Assembly: GCA_040004035.1 (NCBI GenBank)
Contig: JAMPLN010000006.1
From: Microcoleus vaginatus_C
GTDB taxonomy: Bacteria; Cyanobacteriota; Cyanobacteriia; Cyanobacteriales; Microcoleaceae
DNA length: 64,000 nucleotides
Direction: 5' to 3' (one strand)
This document shows positions 34,576-43,094 of this stretch, piece after piece. Within the stretch, counting starts at the first letter, position 1. The number at the start of each line of letters is the position of its first letter. Both the position numbers and the translations under genes were made by a program. The notes beneath the pieces are model-generated. The model did no database searches and had not been told where the DNA came from. It was given only the letters and a program-made list of their open reading frames with translations.

Positions 34576-36495
34576 ATGACTGAGCAACCGCACGAAGATT
34601 ATCTCCCAAATAGCGATTCCCCTGCTCGCTACGAGATTCCTTGGATATTTCGTTTTAGCCTAGTTATGGTTGCAAGCTGTGGGCTATTGGCGATATTTGC
34701 TGTTGCTTTTAAGTCTAGTTCAACAGTCAAAACTGATGTTAGCTCTAAATCTGCGATCCCGCCAAAAATTCTGCCACTTACCACTAAAAAACATCTCCCA
34801 CACATCCAAAACCCACCGCAAAATCAGGCGCTCATTAAACCCCCAAATCAGAGAGAAACGCTATCTACAAACCAGAGAATAGTTATTCCTCAATTCCCCG
34901 ACGAAAATCCAACAAGTAAAATCAAACACTCACCCATTCCCCATTCCCAATCCCCAATTCCCAGTTCCCAAGTATTAACAACTTCTACTACTCAAAAAAA
35001 ACCTGTTCAACCAGAATCAATAGTAATTTCTGAAGCTCCACCAAATCCAGAAATAACAGCAGAACCCATACCTGAAAATAGCCAAGAGCCAACTATTCAA
35101 CAGCAATTTATAGCGGATGAATTAGGGGTTGAACTGACACTACCGGAAGTTGTATTTTTAGGCTTAGAAAACAACAGAGATATCAAAAATCAATACCTCG
35201 AACGCATCGCCCAAAAACAAGATTTAGCCGTAGCAGAAGGCTTATTTGTCCCTATTTTTACACCGAGACTATCCGTGTCATCAATTCCTTTGAGGAATGG
35301 GGGAAGAGTCGCCACTACTGGCGAAGTCGATTTATCTGCCCAGGTGAGTGTCAAAATTCCCACAGGAGGAAATATAAGTTTTGTGTGGAGTGGTAAACAA
35401 GGACAAGATGCGAATGGTTTTGGCATTAATAGTGAAGGTTCTTTAAGTCAAAATCTCAGGTTAAATTTTACCCAACCTCTGTTAAGGGGAGCTGGAGTTG
35501 CTGTCAATCGAGCACCCATTGAGATTGCTCGCCTGAGTGAAAAAAGAAATATTCTGAGTTTGAAAGGGACGCTAATTGAGACAATCACCTCAGTAATTTT
35601 AACCTATCGAGAGTTGATTAAGGCTCAGGAACGAGTTAAGATTTCACAAAGCTCTCTGGAAATTGCCCGTCAGCAATTGGAGATTACTCAGGTTTTGATT
35701 GAGGCAGGAATACTAGCAAAAGTTGAGATTTTTACAAGTGAAAAAGCTGTGGCAGATCAGGAAGTGACAGTATTAGCTAGTGAGGAGCAACTGAAGAAGG
35801 CAAGATTAGCACTGCTGCAAATTCTAGACCTCGATCGCAATCTTAATATAACAGCAAGAGAAGATGCTGCTGTACAGACTAACCCTCTGGATTTCTATAA
35901 GATTCTACCATTAGCTCTGTCAAATAGTCCTGATTATTTACAAGTACAGCTCGACCGGGAAATCGCTAAATATAACTTGCTCGTAGCGGAAAATAATCGA
36001 CAATGGCAAGTGGATCTAAATGCAAGTATTAATAATAATAATAATGCTACTAATCTTTCAGACAGCAGCTCGGATTTGAGAGTGGGACTGGTTTTGACTC
36101 GCGAATTTGGAAAGAGAGGAATTGAGCGAGATTTTCAGAATAGTCGTATTAAGCTATTACAAGCTGAGAATATTTTAAAGGAGTCCAATCAAAAGCTGGA
36201 AGTTGGGGTCAGAAATGCAATTCGAGATATAAATTTGAATCTTAAGCAAGTAGAACTAGCTCAAAGGTCAAGCGAGTTAGCGCAAAAGCAATTAGAAATA
36301 GAGCAAGAAAAAAGAAGATTGGGAGTGGGAAGTTCTCGGAGTATCGAGATTGTGACTTTTCAGAAGGAGTTAATAGAGGCTAGAAATGCAGAACTTAATG
36401 CGAGGATTGCCTATTTTAATGCTTTGACAAATCTTGATAAAATAATAGGTACTACTTTGGAGACTTGGCAGGTGAGGATTGAAAATGAAGAATGA
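34576..36495 (+). CDS. TolC-like outer membrane efflux protein with long N-terminal linker
   Basis: A 639-residue outer-membrane channel component. A hydrophobic segment at about residues 24-46 (FRFSLVMVASCGLLAIFAVAF) acts as signal or anchor. Residues about 47-175 are a Pro/Thr/Gln-rich linker. Within it SPIPHSQSPIPSSQ, at about 119-132, is encoded by a degenerate TTCCCCA-type heptamer array (about 34930-34972). The OEP domain from about 185 to the end has the two helical repeats of TolC, with LTLPEVVFLGLENNRDIK at its start. The gene is the third of the export cluster, 53 bases after the permease. Such N-terminal extensions are common in cyanobacterial TolC-like proteins. Confidence 0.88.
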   Translation: MTEQPHEDYLPNSDSPARYEIPWIFRFSLVMVASCGLLAIFAVAFKSSSTVKTDVSSKSAIPPKILPLTTKKHLPHIQNPPQNQALIKPPNQRETLSTNQRIVIPQFPDENPTSKIKHSPIPHSQSPIPSSQVLTTSTTQKKPVQPESIVISEAPPNPEITAEPIPENSQEPTIQQQFIADELGVELTLPEVVFLGLENNRDIKNQYLERIAQKQDLAVAEGLFVPIFTPRLSVSSIPLRNGGRVATTGEVDLSAQVSVKIPTGGNISFVWSGKQGQDANGFGINSEGSLSQNLRLNFTQPLLRGAGVAVNRAPIEIARLSEKRNILSLKGTLIETITSVILTYRELIKAQERVKISQSSLEIARQQLEITQVLIEAGILAKVEIFTSEKAVADQEVTVLASEEQLKKARLALLQILDLDRNLNITAREDAAVQTNPLDFYKILPLALSNSPDYLQVQLDREIAKYNLLVAENNRQWQVDLNASINNNNNATNLSDSSSDLRVGLVLTREFGKRGIERDFQNSRIKLLQAENILKESNQKLEVGVRNAIRDINLNLKQVELAQRSSELAQKQLEIEQEKRRLGVGSSRSIEIVTFQKELIEARNAELNARIAYFNALTNLDKIIGTTLETWQVRIENEE

Positions 36496-36530
36496 TGTTA
36501 GTTAGTTGTTATCGGATTGAATGAGACTTG

Positions 36531-36853
36531 TCAGTAATTCCAACCAGGCTCCATCGGATCGGGAGCGGTAGAATCAGCCGTCAAGCAGATAGGTACAAGG
36601 CTAAACATTTCATTCTTCACAGTAGAAATCTGAAAGTGTTTCTCAAATGTTACAACTGCGTTGTGCCTACTTGAATGGTTAATTTGCAGTCTAATATTTT
36701 TGCAAAATCGGGATGCTCCCGCGAAGCCTTCTTGTTAGAAGGATTATATAGAAAGTCTTCCACTTTGTCATATTCGCAAAGACATATCCATTCTAAACGA
36801 TCGCCCCCACCCTCCAAACCCATCAAAAGCCCCCTATCCCAAATTGTCATCAA
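36531..36853 (-). pseudogene. Small gene broken by a frameshift
   Basis: On the minus strand a frame from about 36853 reads RLEWICLCEYDKVEDFLYNP and onward to CKLTIQVGTTQ, then meets a TAA at 36650-36652. Directly there, the next frame continues sensibly with VVTFEKHFQISTVKNEMFSL and ends STAPDPMEPGWNY before a TGA at 36531-36533. Joining the two by one base gives a coherent protein of about 100 residues. I do not recognise the family. A sequencing error is the alternative to a real frameshift. The true start is uncertain; the third in-frame ATG is plausible. Confidence 0.45.
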
Positions 36854-37372
36854 ATCCTGACATTGGCTTCAACACCGATCCCCTAAACCTCGCGAATGTC
36901 AAGATTCCCTGACAATTTGATCCCCAAAATCCCGAAAATGCGTATAAGTACCCAGGATTGAGGCAAAAGACCCCTTGACCCGATCGCAACTTGTCTGCAA
37001 CATTAAGTCATGACAAAGCGATCCCAAAGAAATGCTTCGATTAAGCAGCACTGGGAGTCAAATAGCGCGTGTGCTGCCAGCACAGCGTTGCTAGCAGCAC
37101 CGATCGCACTCACAAAATCGATCTTGTCAATCAAGAATCGACAGATAAAGCTTTATTTAGCTCGGACGGTGCGCGCAGAAGCCAAGAAGTCACAACCCTC
37201 GATCGCATTGGGGATAAGACAAGCTAAAAACAATCAAGGCTTCATAAGGTTGGAGAGATTTGGAAGCTCGATCATATTTGCATTTAAAAGAGTTTCTAAC
37301 TCAAAAAGTCAACACATTTGTGTTGAAACGAAAAATCTAACCCGCCATCCCAAATTAGTGGAGAACAAACTC
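36854..37372. other. Long leader of the DUF4912 gene
   Basis: About 520 bases. From 37010 the DUF4912 frame is already open for 121 codons, starting with an ATG, but the encoded residues are basic, Ala/Ser/Lys-rich and lack recognisable domains. A well-placed GGAG before ATG 37373 argues that this is leader. TTGACC near 36975 is a possible promoter element. Confidence 0.4.
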
Positions 37373-38707
37373 ATGGCAAAAGAACGCCCACCATTAGAAG
37401 AGATGACTTTGCGACAACTCCGCAGAGTTGCTAGCGAATGTGGAGTCTCTCGCTACAGCCGGATGCGGAAATCGCAACTTCTGGCATCAATTCAAGAAAT
37501 TCAGCGCACCAAATTTTCCTACAGCCCATCTCGCAAACTAGAGGCACAAGAAGCAGTGGAAGCAGCAAAGTTTGAACTCGGTCAAGAAGATAGAACAGGC
37601 GGTTCTTTGTCGTCGGTAGATGAAGGTTTAGCAGATTTGCCCAACGGCTACGGCGAAAGCCGGGTTGTTTTAATGCCCCGCGACCCTGAATGGGCCTACA
37701 CTTACTGGGACATTCCCAACGATCGCAAAGAAGAATTGCGTCGCCAAGGAGGACAGCAACTCGCCCTGCGGATCTACGACGTTACAGATGTTAACCTCGA
37801 CATTCAAAGCCCGCACAGCATTCAAGAATATCCCTGCGACGAATTGGCGCGCGAATGGTACGTGCCAATCCCCGTGAGCGATCGGGACTACGCGATAGAC
37901 ATCGGCTACCGCTGTGCAGATGGCCGCTGGCTGGTATTAGCTCGATCGGCCCAAGTCCGCGTTCCTCCCGTCTATCCCAGCGACTGGATTGAAGATCAAT
38001 TCATCACCCTCGACTGGGAAGAAGAATTGCAGGGCAAAACCTTCGCGGAACTGGTTCCTCCGGCCAAGAAAGTCGCACAAGCAGTCAATGGCAATGGTTA
38101 CAGCACCAGCAACGCCATCTACGAACAAATCTTCGGCATGGCAGAATCGGCAGAATCCCTGCGCGTAGCGGGTTCTGTCTTCGGTTCCATGCAGCACGTC
38201 GCCGGTTCCGTCCAGCAAGTCGGCATCCACGAACAAGCTCTCAGTTCCTACGTGTTCCCCTCCGGCGTCGGAATGTGGGCGGCTCCCACCATGTCTGGCC
38301 TCACGATGTCAGGTGTCGGTATGTCCGGCCTCACCATGTCGGGTGTCGGTATGTCCGGTCTCACCATGTCCGGTTTCGGTATGTCCGGTGTCGGTATGTC
38401 GGGTGTTGGCTTCGCCGCCCCGATGCGTCCGCGCCAGTTCTGGTTAGTTGCTGATGCCGAACTGATCGTCTACGGCGCCACCGAGCCCGACGCTACCGTC
38501 TACGTAGGCGGACAGCCGATTAAACTCAATGCTGACGGCACTTTCCGCTTCCAGATGTCCTTCCAAGACGGCTTAATCGACTATCCGATTTTTGCAGTAG
38601 CAGCAGACGGCGAACAAAACCGCGCCATCCACTTGAAATTCAACCGCGAAACCCCAGAACGGCGCACCAATACCAAGCAGGATGCTGTTGTGGAATGGTT
38701 GGGCTAA
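37373..38707 (+). CDS. DUF4912 protein with SAP-like domain and MSGxx repeats
   Basis: A 444-residue soluble protein. Residues about 8-42 (LEEMTLRQLRRVASECGVSRYSRMRKSQLLASIQ) form a Rho-N/SAP-like helix pair, often nucleic-acid binding. DUF4912 follows at about 95-215 with YGESRVVLMPRDPEWAYTYWDIP and WYVPIPVSDRDYAIDIGY. Eight tandem pentapeptides MSGLT/MSGVG/MSGFG occupy about residues 307-346. The C-terminal 90 residues resemble a beta-sandwich (FWLVADAELIVYGATEPDATVYVGGQPIKL). ATG 37373 is chosen from GGAG nine bases upstream. Function is unknown. A clear rho-independent terminator follows. Confidence 0.8.
   Translation: MAKERPPLEEMTLRQLRRVASECGVSRYSRMRKSQLLASIQEIQRTKFSYSPSRKLEAQEAVEAAKFELGQEDRTGGSLSSVDEGLADLPNGYGESRVVLMPRDPEWAYTYWDIPNDRKEELRRQGGQQLALRIYDVTDVNLDIQSPHSIQEYPCDELAREWYVPIPVSDRDYAIDIGYRCADGRWLVLARSAQVRVPPVYPSDWIEDQFITLDWEEELQGKTFAELVPPAKKVAQAVNGNGYSTSNAIYEQIFGMAESAESLRVAGSVFGSMQHVAGSVQQVGIHEQALSSYVFPSGVGMWAAPTMSGLTMSGVGMSGLTMSGVGMSGLTMSGFGMSGVGMSGVGFAAPMRPRQFWLVADAELIVYGATEPDATVYVGGQPIKLNADGTFRFQMSFQDGLIDYPIFAVAADGEQNRAIHLKFNRETPERRTNTKQDAVVEWLG
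38291..38410 (+). repeat. Eight in-frame 15-bp repeats coding MSGxx
   Basis: Eight units of 15 bases, each starting ATGTC(T/C/A/G)GG, encode MSG followed by LT, VG or FG. The units differ at third positions, so the array is not brand new or is under protein-level selection. Confidence 0.85.
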
Positions 38708-38838
38708 TCGCAAAGGTCGATCGATCAGCGGGCGATCATGCAGGTTTGTGCCAATTTTTTAACCATCACAAGGCATAGCCTCAGCCGATCATGATTTGTT
38801 AAGGTTAATCCCAGACAACAACCCATAACACCCCCTAT

Positions 38839-38873
38839 ACACCGTTCTCCTGTTTTGAGGAGCGGTGTTTTTT
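38839..38873 (+). terminator. Rho-independent terminator of the DUF4912 gene
   Basis: ACACCG and CTCCT on the left pair with AGGAG and CGGTGT on the right, with a two-base bulge, and a run of six T follows. Confidence 0.85.
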
Positions 38874-38879
38874 GTATTT

Positions 38880-39057
38880 AGAAGGAAGAAGGAAGAAGGA
38901 AGAAGGAAGTTCGGCAACGGATTCGCTTTCTGAGGATGTAACGGATGTCACGGATGTCAGGAAGAAGGAAGAAGGAAGAAGGAAGAAGGAAGAAAATTTT
39001 AGTTATCTAGGAGAGAAGTTTTAGTTATCTAGGAGAGAAGGAAGAATCCATTTACTG
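38880..39057. repeat. GAAGGAA heptamer tracts flanking a shared unique core
   Basis: Two GAAGGAA arrays (about 38881-38908 and 38960-38994) flank a core reading TTCGGCAACGGATT, then ATGTAACGGATGT and ACGGATGTCAGG. The same arrangement occurs in opposite orientation at 55633-55737. After it, TTTTAGTTATCTAGGAGAGAAG occurs twice in tandem (about 38997-39040). Confidence 0.8.
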
Positions 39058-39602
39058 CATGGGTTTTAGCAATTAAGAATGTGCTCACCCTCATGGCGGT
39101 TGCTATATGGTAAAATACCAGGCAAGTGGGCGATCGACAAAAGTTATACCCATTCTTAAAAGTAGGGATAAATATAGATGGGATGCCAGCATCTGTAGGG
39201 ACTTAGACCAAGCCTAAGTCGGGCGCGGGACTCTGCGACTTTTAATAATTGGTATAAAATTGATGATGGTAGCAAGACTTTTTTAAATTGGTATAGCCGT
39301 TTTCAATTGAGTGAATTACAGATATCCGGCCCAGGACACGACATTGCCGTGTCCTTACTTTATTGCATCCAATTGACAACTGCTAGCTTAGACAATTGGC
39401 TCAATATCTCTCTATAGATAGATGTCTACTTAACTCCCCTTGGAGCTACTTAAATCAAAATTTGCATTTTTCACTCAAGCATTATTAAGTAAGCTAAAGT
39501 TTACTTAAATTTTTATTGCACAAACTCGGTAAATCCAGCGAAACAAAAGAAAGCGAGTTATGAGAGAAAGAAGGCGATCGCACCGCCATTTCTCAAAAGC
39601 AA
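39058..39602. other. Repeat-rich spacer before the sugar importer
   Basis: About 545 bases without a gene. Positions near 39198-39223 are a degenerate copy of the 2308-2338 palindrome (GTAGGGACTTAG...CCTAAGTC). Positions 39333-39355 form a hairpin (AGGACACG...CGTGTCCT). The remainder, 39400-39600, is AT-rich upstream sequence of the importer operon. Confidence 0.5.
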
Positions 39603-40919
39603 ATGCAAAAAATCAATTCCCTGCAGCAACGAAGCCAGAAGCGTCCCCGTCTTTTAGCCTTATTCGCTGCCACATTAACCGCCGTCTTGCTTTTATTTAT
39701 TCTGCCGGCACTGACTCAACAGCCAGTCGTGCTCACCATGTTAATGCAAGGCCAAGACATAGTTAACTGGAGACCCTTTGTCAAAGAATTTGAACAGAAA
39801 AACCCCGACATTCGCATCAACCTCATAGAAGGGCCTTTTGACACCAACCTCATAGAAAATCTTTACACATCTGCCTTTCTTTTAGGCGAATCGCCCTACG
39901 ACATCATCAACATGGATATTGTCTGGGTTCCCAAATTTGCAGCCGCAGGTTGGGTAAGCGATTTGACAGACAGAATTCCCCCCGAACAACTATCAAAATT
40001 CATCCAAGGTAACGTCGAAGGCGGGCGGTATCGGGGCAAACTTTACCGAATTCCCCATGCTTCCGATGCCGGAATGCTTTATTACCGCAAAGACATTTTA
40101 GAACAAGCGAAAATTCCAGCGCCAAAAACCTTTGAAGAGATGGTAAAAATCTCTCAAAACTTGCAAAAACAGGGAAAAGCAACTTGGGGTTATCTGTGGC
40201 AAGGCAAACAATACGAGGGAGTATCTGCAATGTTTGTCGAAGTGCTCTCCGGTTTCGGTGGCTTCTGGGCTAACCCGCAAACTTTTGAAGTTGGGTTAGA
40301 TAAACCGGAGGCAATTAAAGCAGTGGAATTTCTCAAAAATACGATCGCCTCCGGCATTTCTCCTCCGGGTGTCACCACCTACGGCGAAGAAGAAACCCGG
40401 CTGTTGTTTCAAAACGGACGATCGCTGTTTTTGCGAAACTGGCCGTATGTTTGGAAGCTGGCAAATGCCGAAGCATCGAATGTTAGAGGCAAAATTGCGA
40501 TCGAGCCAATGCTCAGCAGTACCGGTCAAACAGGCGGTTCCTGCTTGGGCGGCTGGGGCTGGGGAATTGCCAAAACCTCAAAACATCCAGAACAAGCCTG
40601 GAAAGCAATTCAGTATCTTACCAGTGAGGAAACCCAGCGCAAATTTATTTTAGAAACAGGTTTAATTCCCAGTTACAAATCCCTGTTTACCAACAAAGAA
40701 ATAGTCGCCAAATATCCCCACTACCCGCAACTGCTAAAAGTAGTGGAACGGCCAGCTTTGCGGCCGCCCCTGGCACAATACGCTCAAGCTTCTGATATTT
40801 TGCAGCGCTATTTGAGTTCAGCTTTTACCGGGAGAATGAGTGCAGAACAAGCAATGAAAGCAGCAGCTAGCGAAACTCGCAATTTATTAGGCAGTTTAAA
40901 ACAACCCCAAGCTTCGTAA
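39603..40919 (+). CDS. ABC importer sugar-binding protein
   Basis: A 438-residue family 1 extracellular solute-binding protein, first gene of a four-gene sugar importer. A basic start and hydrophobic segment at about residues 16-37 export it. No cysteine follows, so it is not a standard lipoprotein and is either periplasmic or anchored by the uncleaved segment. Typical segments are VNWRPFVKEFEQKNPDIRI, SPYDIINMDIVWVPKFAAAGWVSDL and GGWGWGIAKTSKHPEQAWKAIQYLTS. The substrate is probably a di- or oligosaccharide or glucosylglycerol by family; the sequence does not decide. Start at ATG 39603. Confidence 0.88.
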   Translation: MQKINSLQQRSQKRPRLLALFAATLTAVLLLFILPALTQQPVVLTMLMQGQDIVNWRPFVKEFEQKNPDIRINLIEGPFDTNLIENLYTSAFLLGESPYDIINMDIVWVPKFAAAGWVSDLTDRIPPEQLSKFIQGNVEGGRYRGKLYRIPHASDAGMLYYRKDILEQAKIPAPKTFEEMVKISQNLQKQGKATWGYLWQGKQYEGVSAMFVEVLSGFGGFWANPQTFEVGLDKPEAIKAVEFLKNTIASGISPPGVTTYGEEETRLLFQNGRSLFLRNWPYVWKLANAEASNVRGKIAIEPMLSSTGQTGGSCLGGWGWGIAKTSKHPEQAWKAIQYLTSEETQRKFILETGLIPSYKSLFTNKEIVAKYPHYPQLLKVVERPALRPPLAQYAQASDILQRYLSSAFTGRMSAEQAMKAAASETRNLLGSLKQPQAS

Positions 40920-40926
40920 ATTTGAC

Positions 40927-41080
40927 ATCTTGCCTCTGTCAGAAACAGGCAAGATGCCTGTTCCACAAAGAGTGAATTTTTTTATTGTGGGGTGGGCATC
41001 TTGCCCGCCCGAACAGGCTTTCCAGCCTGTTCCACAAAAAGTTAATTCAATTGTGGGGCGTTGCTCCTAGCCCGCCCAAA
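40927..41080. repeat. Dispersed hairpin repeats between importer genes
   Basis: CATCTTGCCT pairs with AGGCAAGATG (40927-40956). GAACAGGC pairs with GCCTGTTC (41011-41032). Around them are TGTGGGG and GCCCGCCC. The GAACAGGC element also occurs at 54784-54805 and 58075-58095, each time followed by CACAA. They lie between the first two genes of the importer and may set their relative expression. Confidence 0.7.
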
Positions 41081-41105
41081 AATAAATTAAATAAAGGTGA
41101 ACAAT

Positions 41106-42014
41106 ATGCAATTAGACAAGATGCGACAGCGCGAACAAAAAACCGGATGGATATTAGTAGCACCAGCTTTGATAATTCTGATGCTAGTATTTGCTTACCC
41201 AATATTACGCGCTTTTTGGCTGAGTTTATTCACCCAAAACCTCGGTACAGAATTAAAACTGGTTTTTTCCGGTTTTGCTAACTACAGTCGAATGTTAGGC
41301 GACGGGCGTTTCTGGCAAACTTTAGGCAACACCACAGTATTTACAGTCGCCTCTGTTTTACTGGAATTAATTCTCGGTATGGGCATTGCCTTAGTCTTAA
41401 ATCAATCCTTCACAGGGCGCGGCATTGTTCGCACAATCTCCTTGCTACCTTGGGCGCTGCCGACTGCATTGATGGGAGTAGCTTGGGCGTGGATTTTTAA
41501 TGACCAATACGGCGTAATTAACGACATTTTGAGGCGATTAGGATTGATTCAAAATAGCATTAGCTGGCTGGGAGATCCGACTTTGGCAATGATGGCAGTA
41601 ATTACAGCGGATGTGTGGAAAACTACGCCCTTTGTCAGCTTGCTTTTGCTAGCGGGATTGCAGTCAATTCCCGGTGATTTGTACGAAGCACACGCGATTG
41701 ACGGCGCGAGTAGCTGGCAGAGTTTCCGTCAAGTTACGGTTCCCCTGCTGATGCCCCAAATTGTGATTGCTTTGCTGTTTCGATTTGCCCAGTCTTTCGG
41801 CATTTTTGACTTGATTCAGGTGATGACGGGAGGGGGGCCGGCAGGGGCAACGGAGACGGTTTCTATCTACATTTACAGCACGGTAATGAGGTATTTAGAC
41901 TTTGGGTACGGGGCGGCTTTGGTGGTGTGTACTTTTTTGCTATTAGTGGCAGCAGTTGCGATCGCCGCTTACCTGTTATCGAGAGCCCGCACCAATGCAG
42001 CAGGAGGAAACTAA
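41106..42014 (+). CDS. Sugar ABC importer permease, MalF type
   Basis: A 302-residue inner-membrane permease with six predicted segments. The ATPase-contact loop reads EAHAIDGASSWQSFRQVTVPLL at about residues 196-217, the EAA motif. The N-terminal REQKTGWILVAPALIILMLVFAYPI is typical of MalF/UgpA-type permeases. ATG 41106 is preferred because AAAGGTG precedes it by six bases; the GTG at 41097 lies inside that site. The second permease gene follows. Confidence 0.92.
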   Translation: MQLDKMRQREQKTGWILVAPALIILMLVFAYPILRAFWLSLFTQNLGTELKLVFSGFANYSRMLGDGRFWQTLGNTTVFTVASVLLELILGMGIALVLNQSFTGRGIVRTISLLPWALPTALMGVAWAWIFNDQYGVINDILRRLGLIQNSISWLGDPTLAMMAVITADVWKTTPFVSLLLLAGLQSIPGDLYEAHAIDGASSWQSFRQVTVPLLMPQIVIALLFRFAQSFGIFDLIQVMTGGGPAGATETVSIYIYSTVMRYLDFGYGAALVVCTFLLLVAAVAIAAYLLSRARTNAAGGN

Positions 42015-42016
42015 GA

Positions 42017-42050
42017 CGATTTTAGATTTTAGATTTGGGATTTTAGATAA
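42017..42050. repeat. TTTTAGA heptamer units between permease genes
   Basis: Degenerate GATTTTA/GATTTGG units fill the space after the first permease gene. The same unit recurs after the second permease and before the P450 gene. Confidence 0.75.
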
Positions 42051-42085
42051 CCAACAGTTGCACTTTTATTTCATTGGTATAAATT

Positions 42086-42949
42086 ATGTCGATCGCCCGC
42101 GAACAACCCACCAAAAAAACCTTTAACATCCGGCAATTAATCTTGCCAATCTCAGCGCTCTTAATTGTCGCATATTTCCTCGCACCTATTATCTGGCAGG
42201 TGCTAACTTCTTTTAAAGTAAATCCAGATATTTCGGCGATTCCCAACGTCTACATTCCCAAACGAATTACTTTCGAGCATTACCTGTCGCTGTTCCAGCG
42301 CCGCCCGTTTGCTCTTTACATCTTAAATAGCGCTTTTGTTTCGATTACTTCAACATTGCTGTGTTTAGCAGTAGGCGCTCCCGCAGCTTACGCTTTAGCC
42401 CGGTTGCGGCTGTGGAGCGAGAAAATCATCCTGGCAATTGTGACGATTGTAACGCTATTTCCGGCGGTGCTGCTATTTTTGGGACTGCTGGAAATTGTCA
42501 AAGCTTTGGATTTAGGGAATAATTATTTAGCATTAATTATTCCTTACACCGCGATCAATTTGCCGCTGACAATTTTGGTGATGCGGAGTTTCTTTCAACA
42601 GTTGCCCAAAGATTTGGAAGATGCGGCTAAAGTAGACGGATACAACACTTTCCAAATGCTGTGGCAAATCGTACTGCCAATGACATTTCCCGCGTTAGTC
42701 ACAACTGGAATTTTAACATTTATTTCAGCTTGGAACGAGTTTATATTTGCACTAACATTTATGACTCGCGAATCTCTAAAAACAATCCCCGTTGCCACGG
42801 CTCAACTCAGCGGGGTGTCAGTATTTGAGATTCCTTATGGCCCGATCGCCGCAGCCACCGTTTTGGGAACTTTGCCCTTGGTTTTGCTGGTTTTAGTATT
42901 CCAGCGGCGCATTGTTCAAGGTTTAACGGCCGGGGCTGTAAAAGGATAA
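42086..42949 (+). CDS. Sugar ABC importer permease, MalG type
   Basis: A 287-residue inner-membrane permease, partner of the preceding gene. Six membrane segments are predicted, the first at about residues 20-42. The EAA loop is EDAAKVDGYNTFQMLWQIVLPM at about 178-199. The QVLTSFKVNPDI region after the first segment is typical for MalG/UgpE proteins. The ATG at 42086 has no strong ribosome binding site. Operon position third of four. Confidence 0.92.
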   Translation: MSIAREQPTKKTFNIRQLILPISALLIVAYFLAPIIWQVLTSFKVNPDISAIPNVYIPKRITFEHYLSLFQRRPFALYILNSAFVSITSTLLCLAVGAPAAYALARLRLWSEKIILAIVTIVTLFPAVLLFLGLLEIVKALDLGNNYLALIIPYTAINLPLTILVMRSFFQQLPKDLEDAAKVDGYNTFQMLWQIVLPMTFPALVTTGILTFISAWNEFIFALTFMTRESLKTIPVATAQLSGVSVFEIPYGPIAAATVLGTLPLVLLVLVFQRRIVQGLTAGAVKG

Positions 42950-42953
42950 ATCG

Positions 42954-43084
42954 ATTTTAGATTTTAGATTTTAGATTTTAGATTGAACTGGTTCCTAGGC
43001 TGTGCCTGGTAACGAGTCAAACAACACAGTCAACAGTCAACAGTCAACAGTCAACAGTCAAACAACACAGTCAACAGTCAACAC
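42954..43084. repeat. Heptamer arrays before the importer ATPase gene
   Basis: ATTTTAG units (42954-42984) are followed by an imperfect hairpin, GTTCCTAGGC...GCCTGGTAAC (42991-43013), and then CAACAGT/AACAGTC units (about 43027-43084). The last unit ends about ten bases before the ATPase start codon. The hairpin has a relative at 59180-59202. Confidence 0.8.
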
Positions 43085-43094
43085 TTTAAAAATC

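Noticed and set aside
43002..43094. N-terminal extension of the importer ATPase
   Set aside because: Its codons come from a CAACAGT heptamer array; the standard MalK-type start is at 43095.
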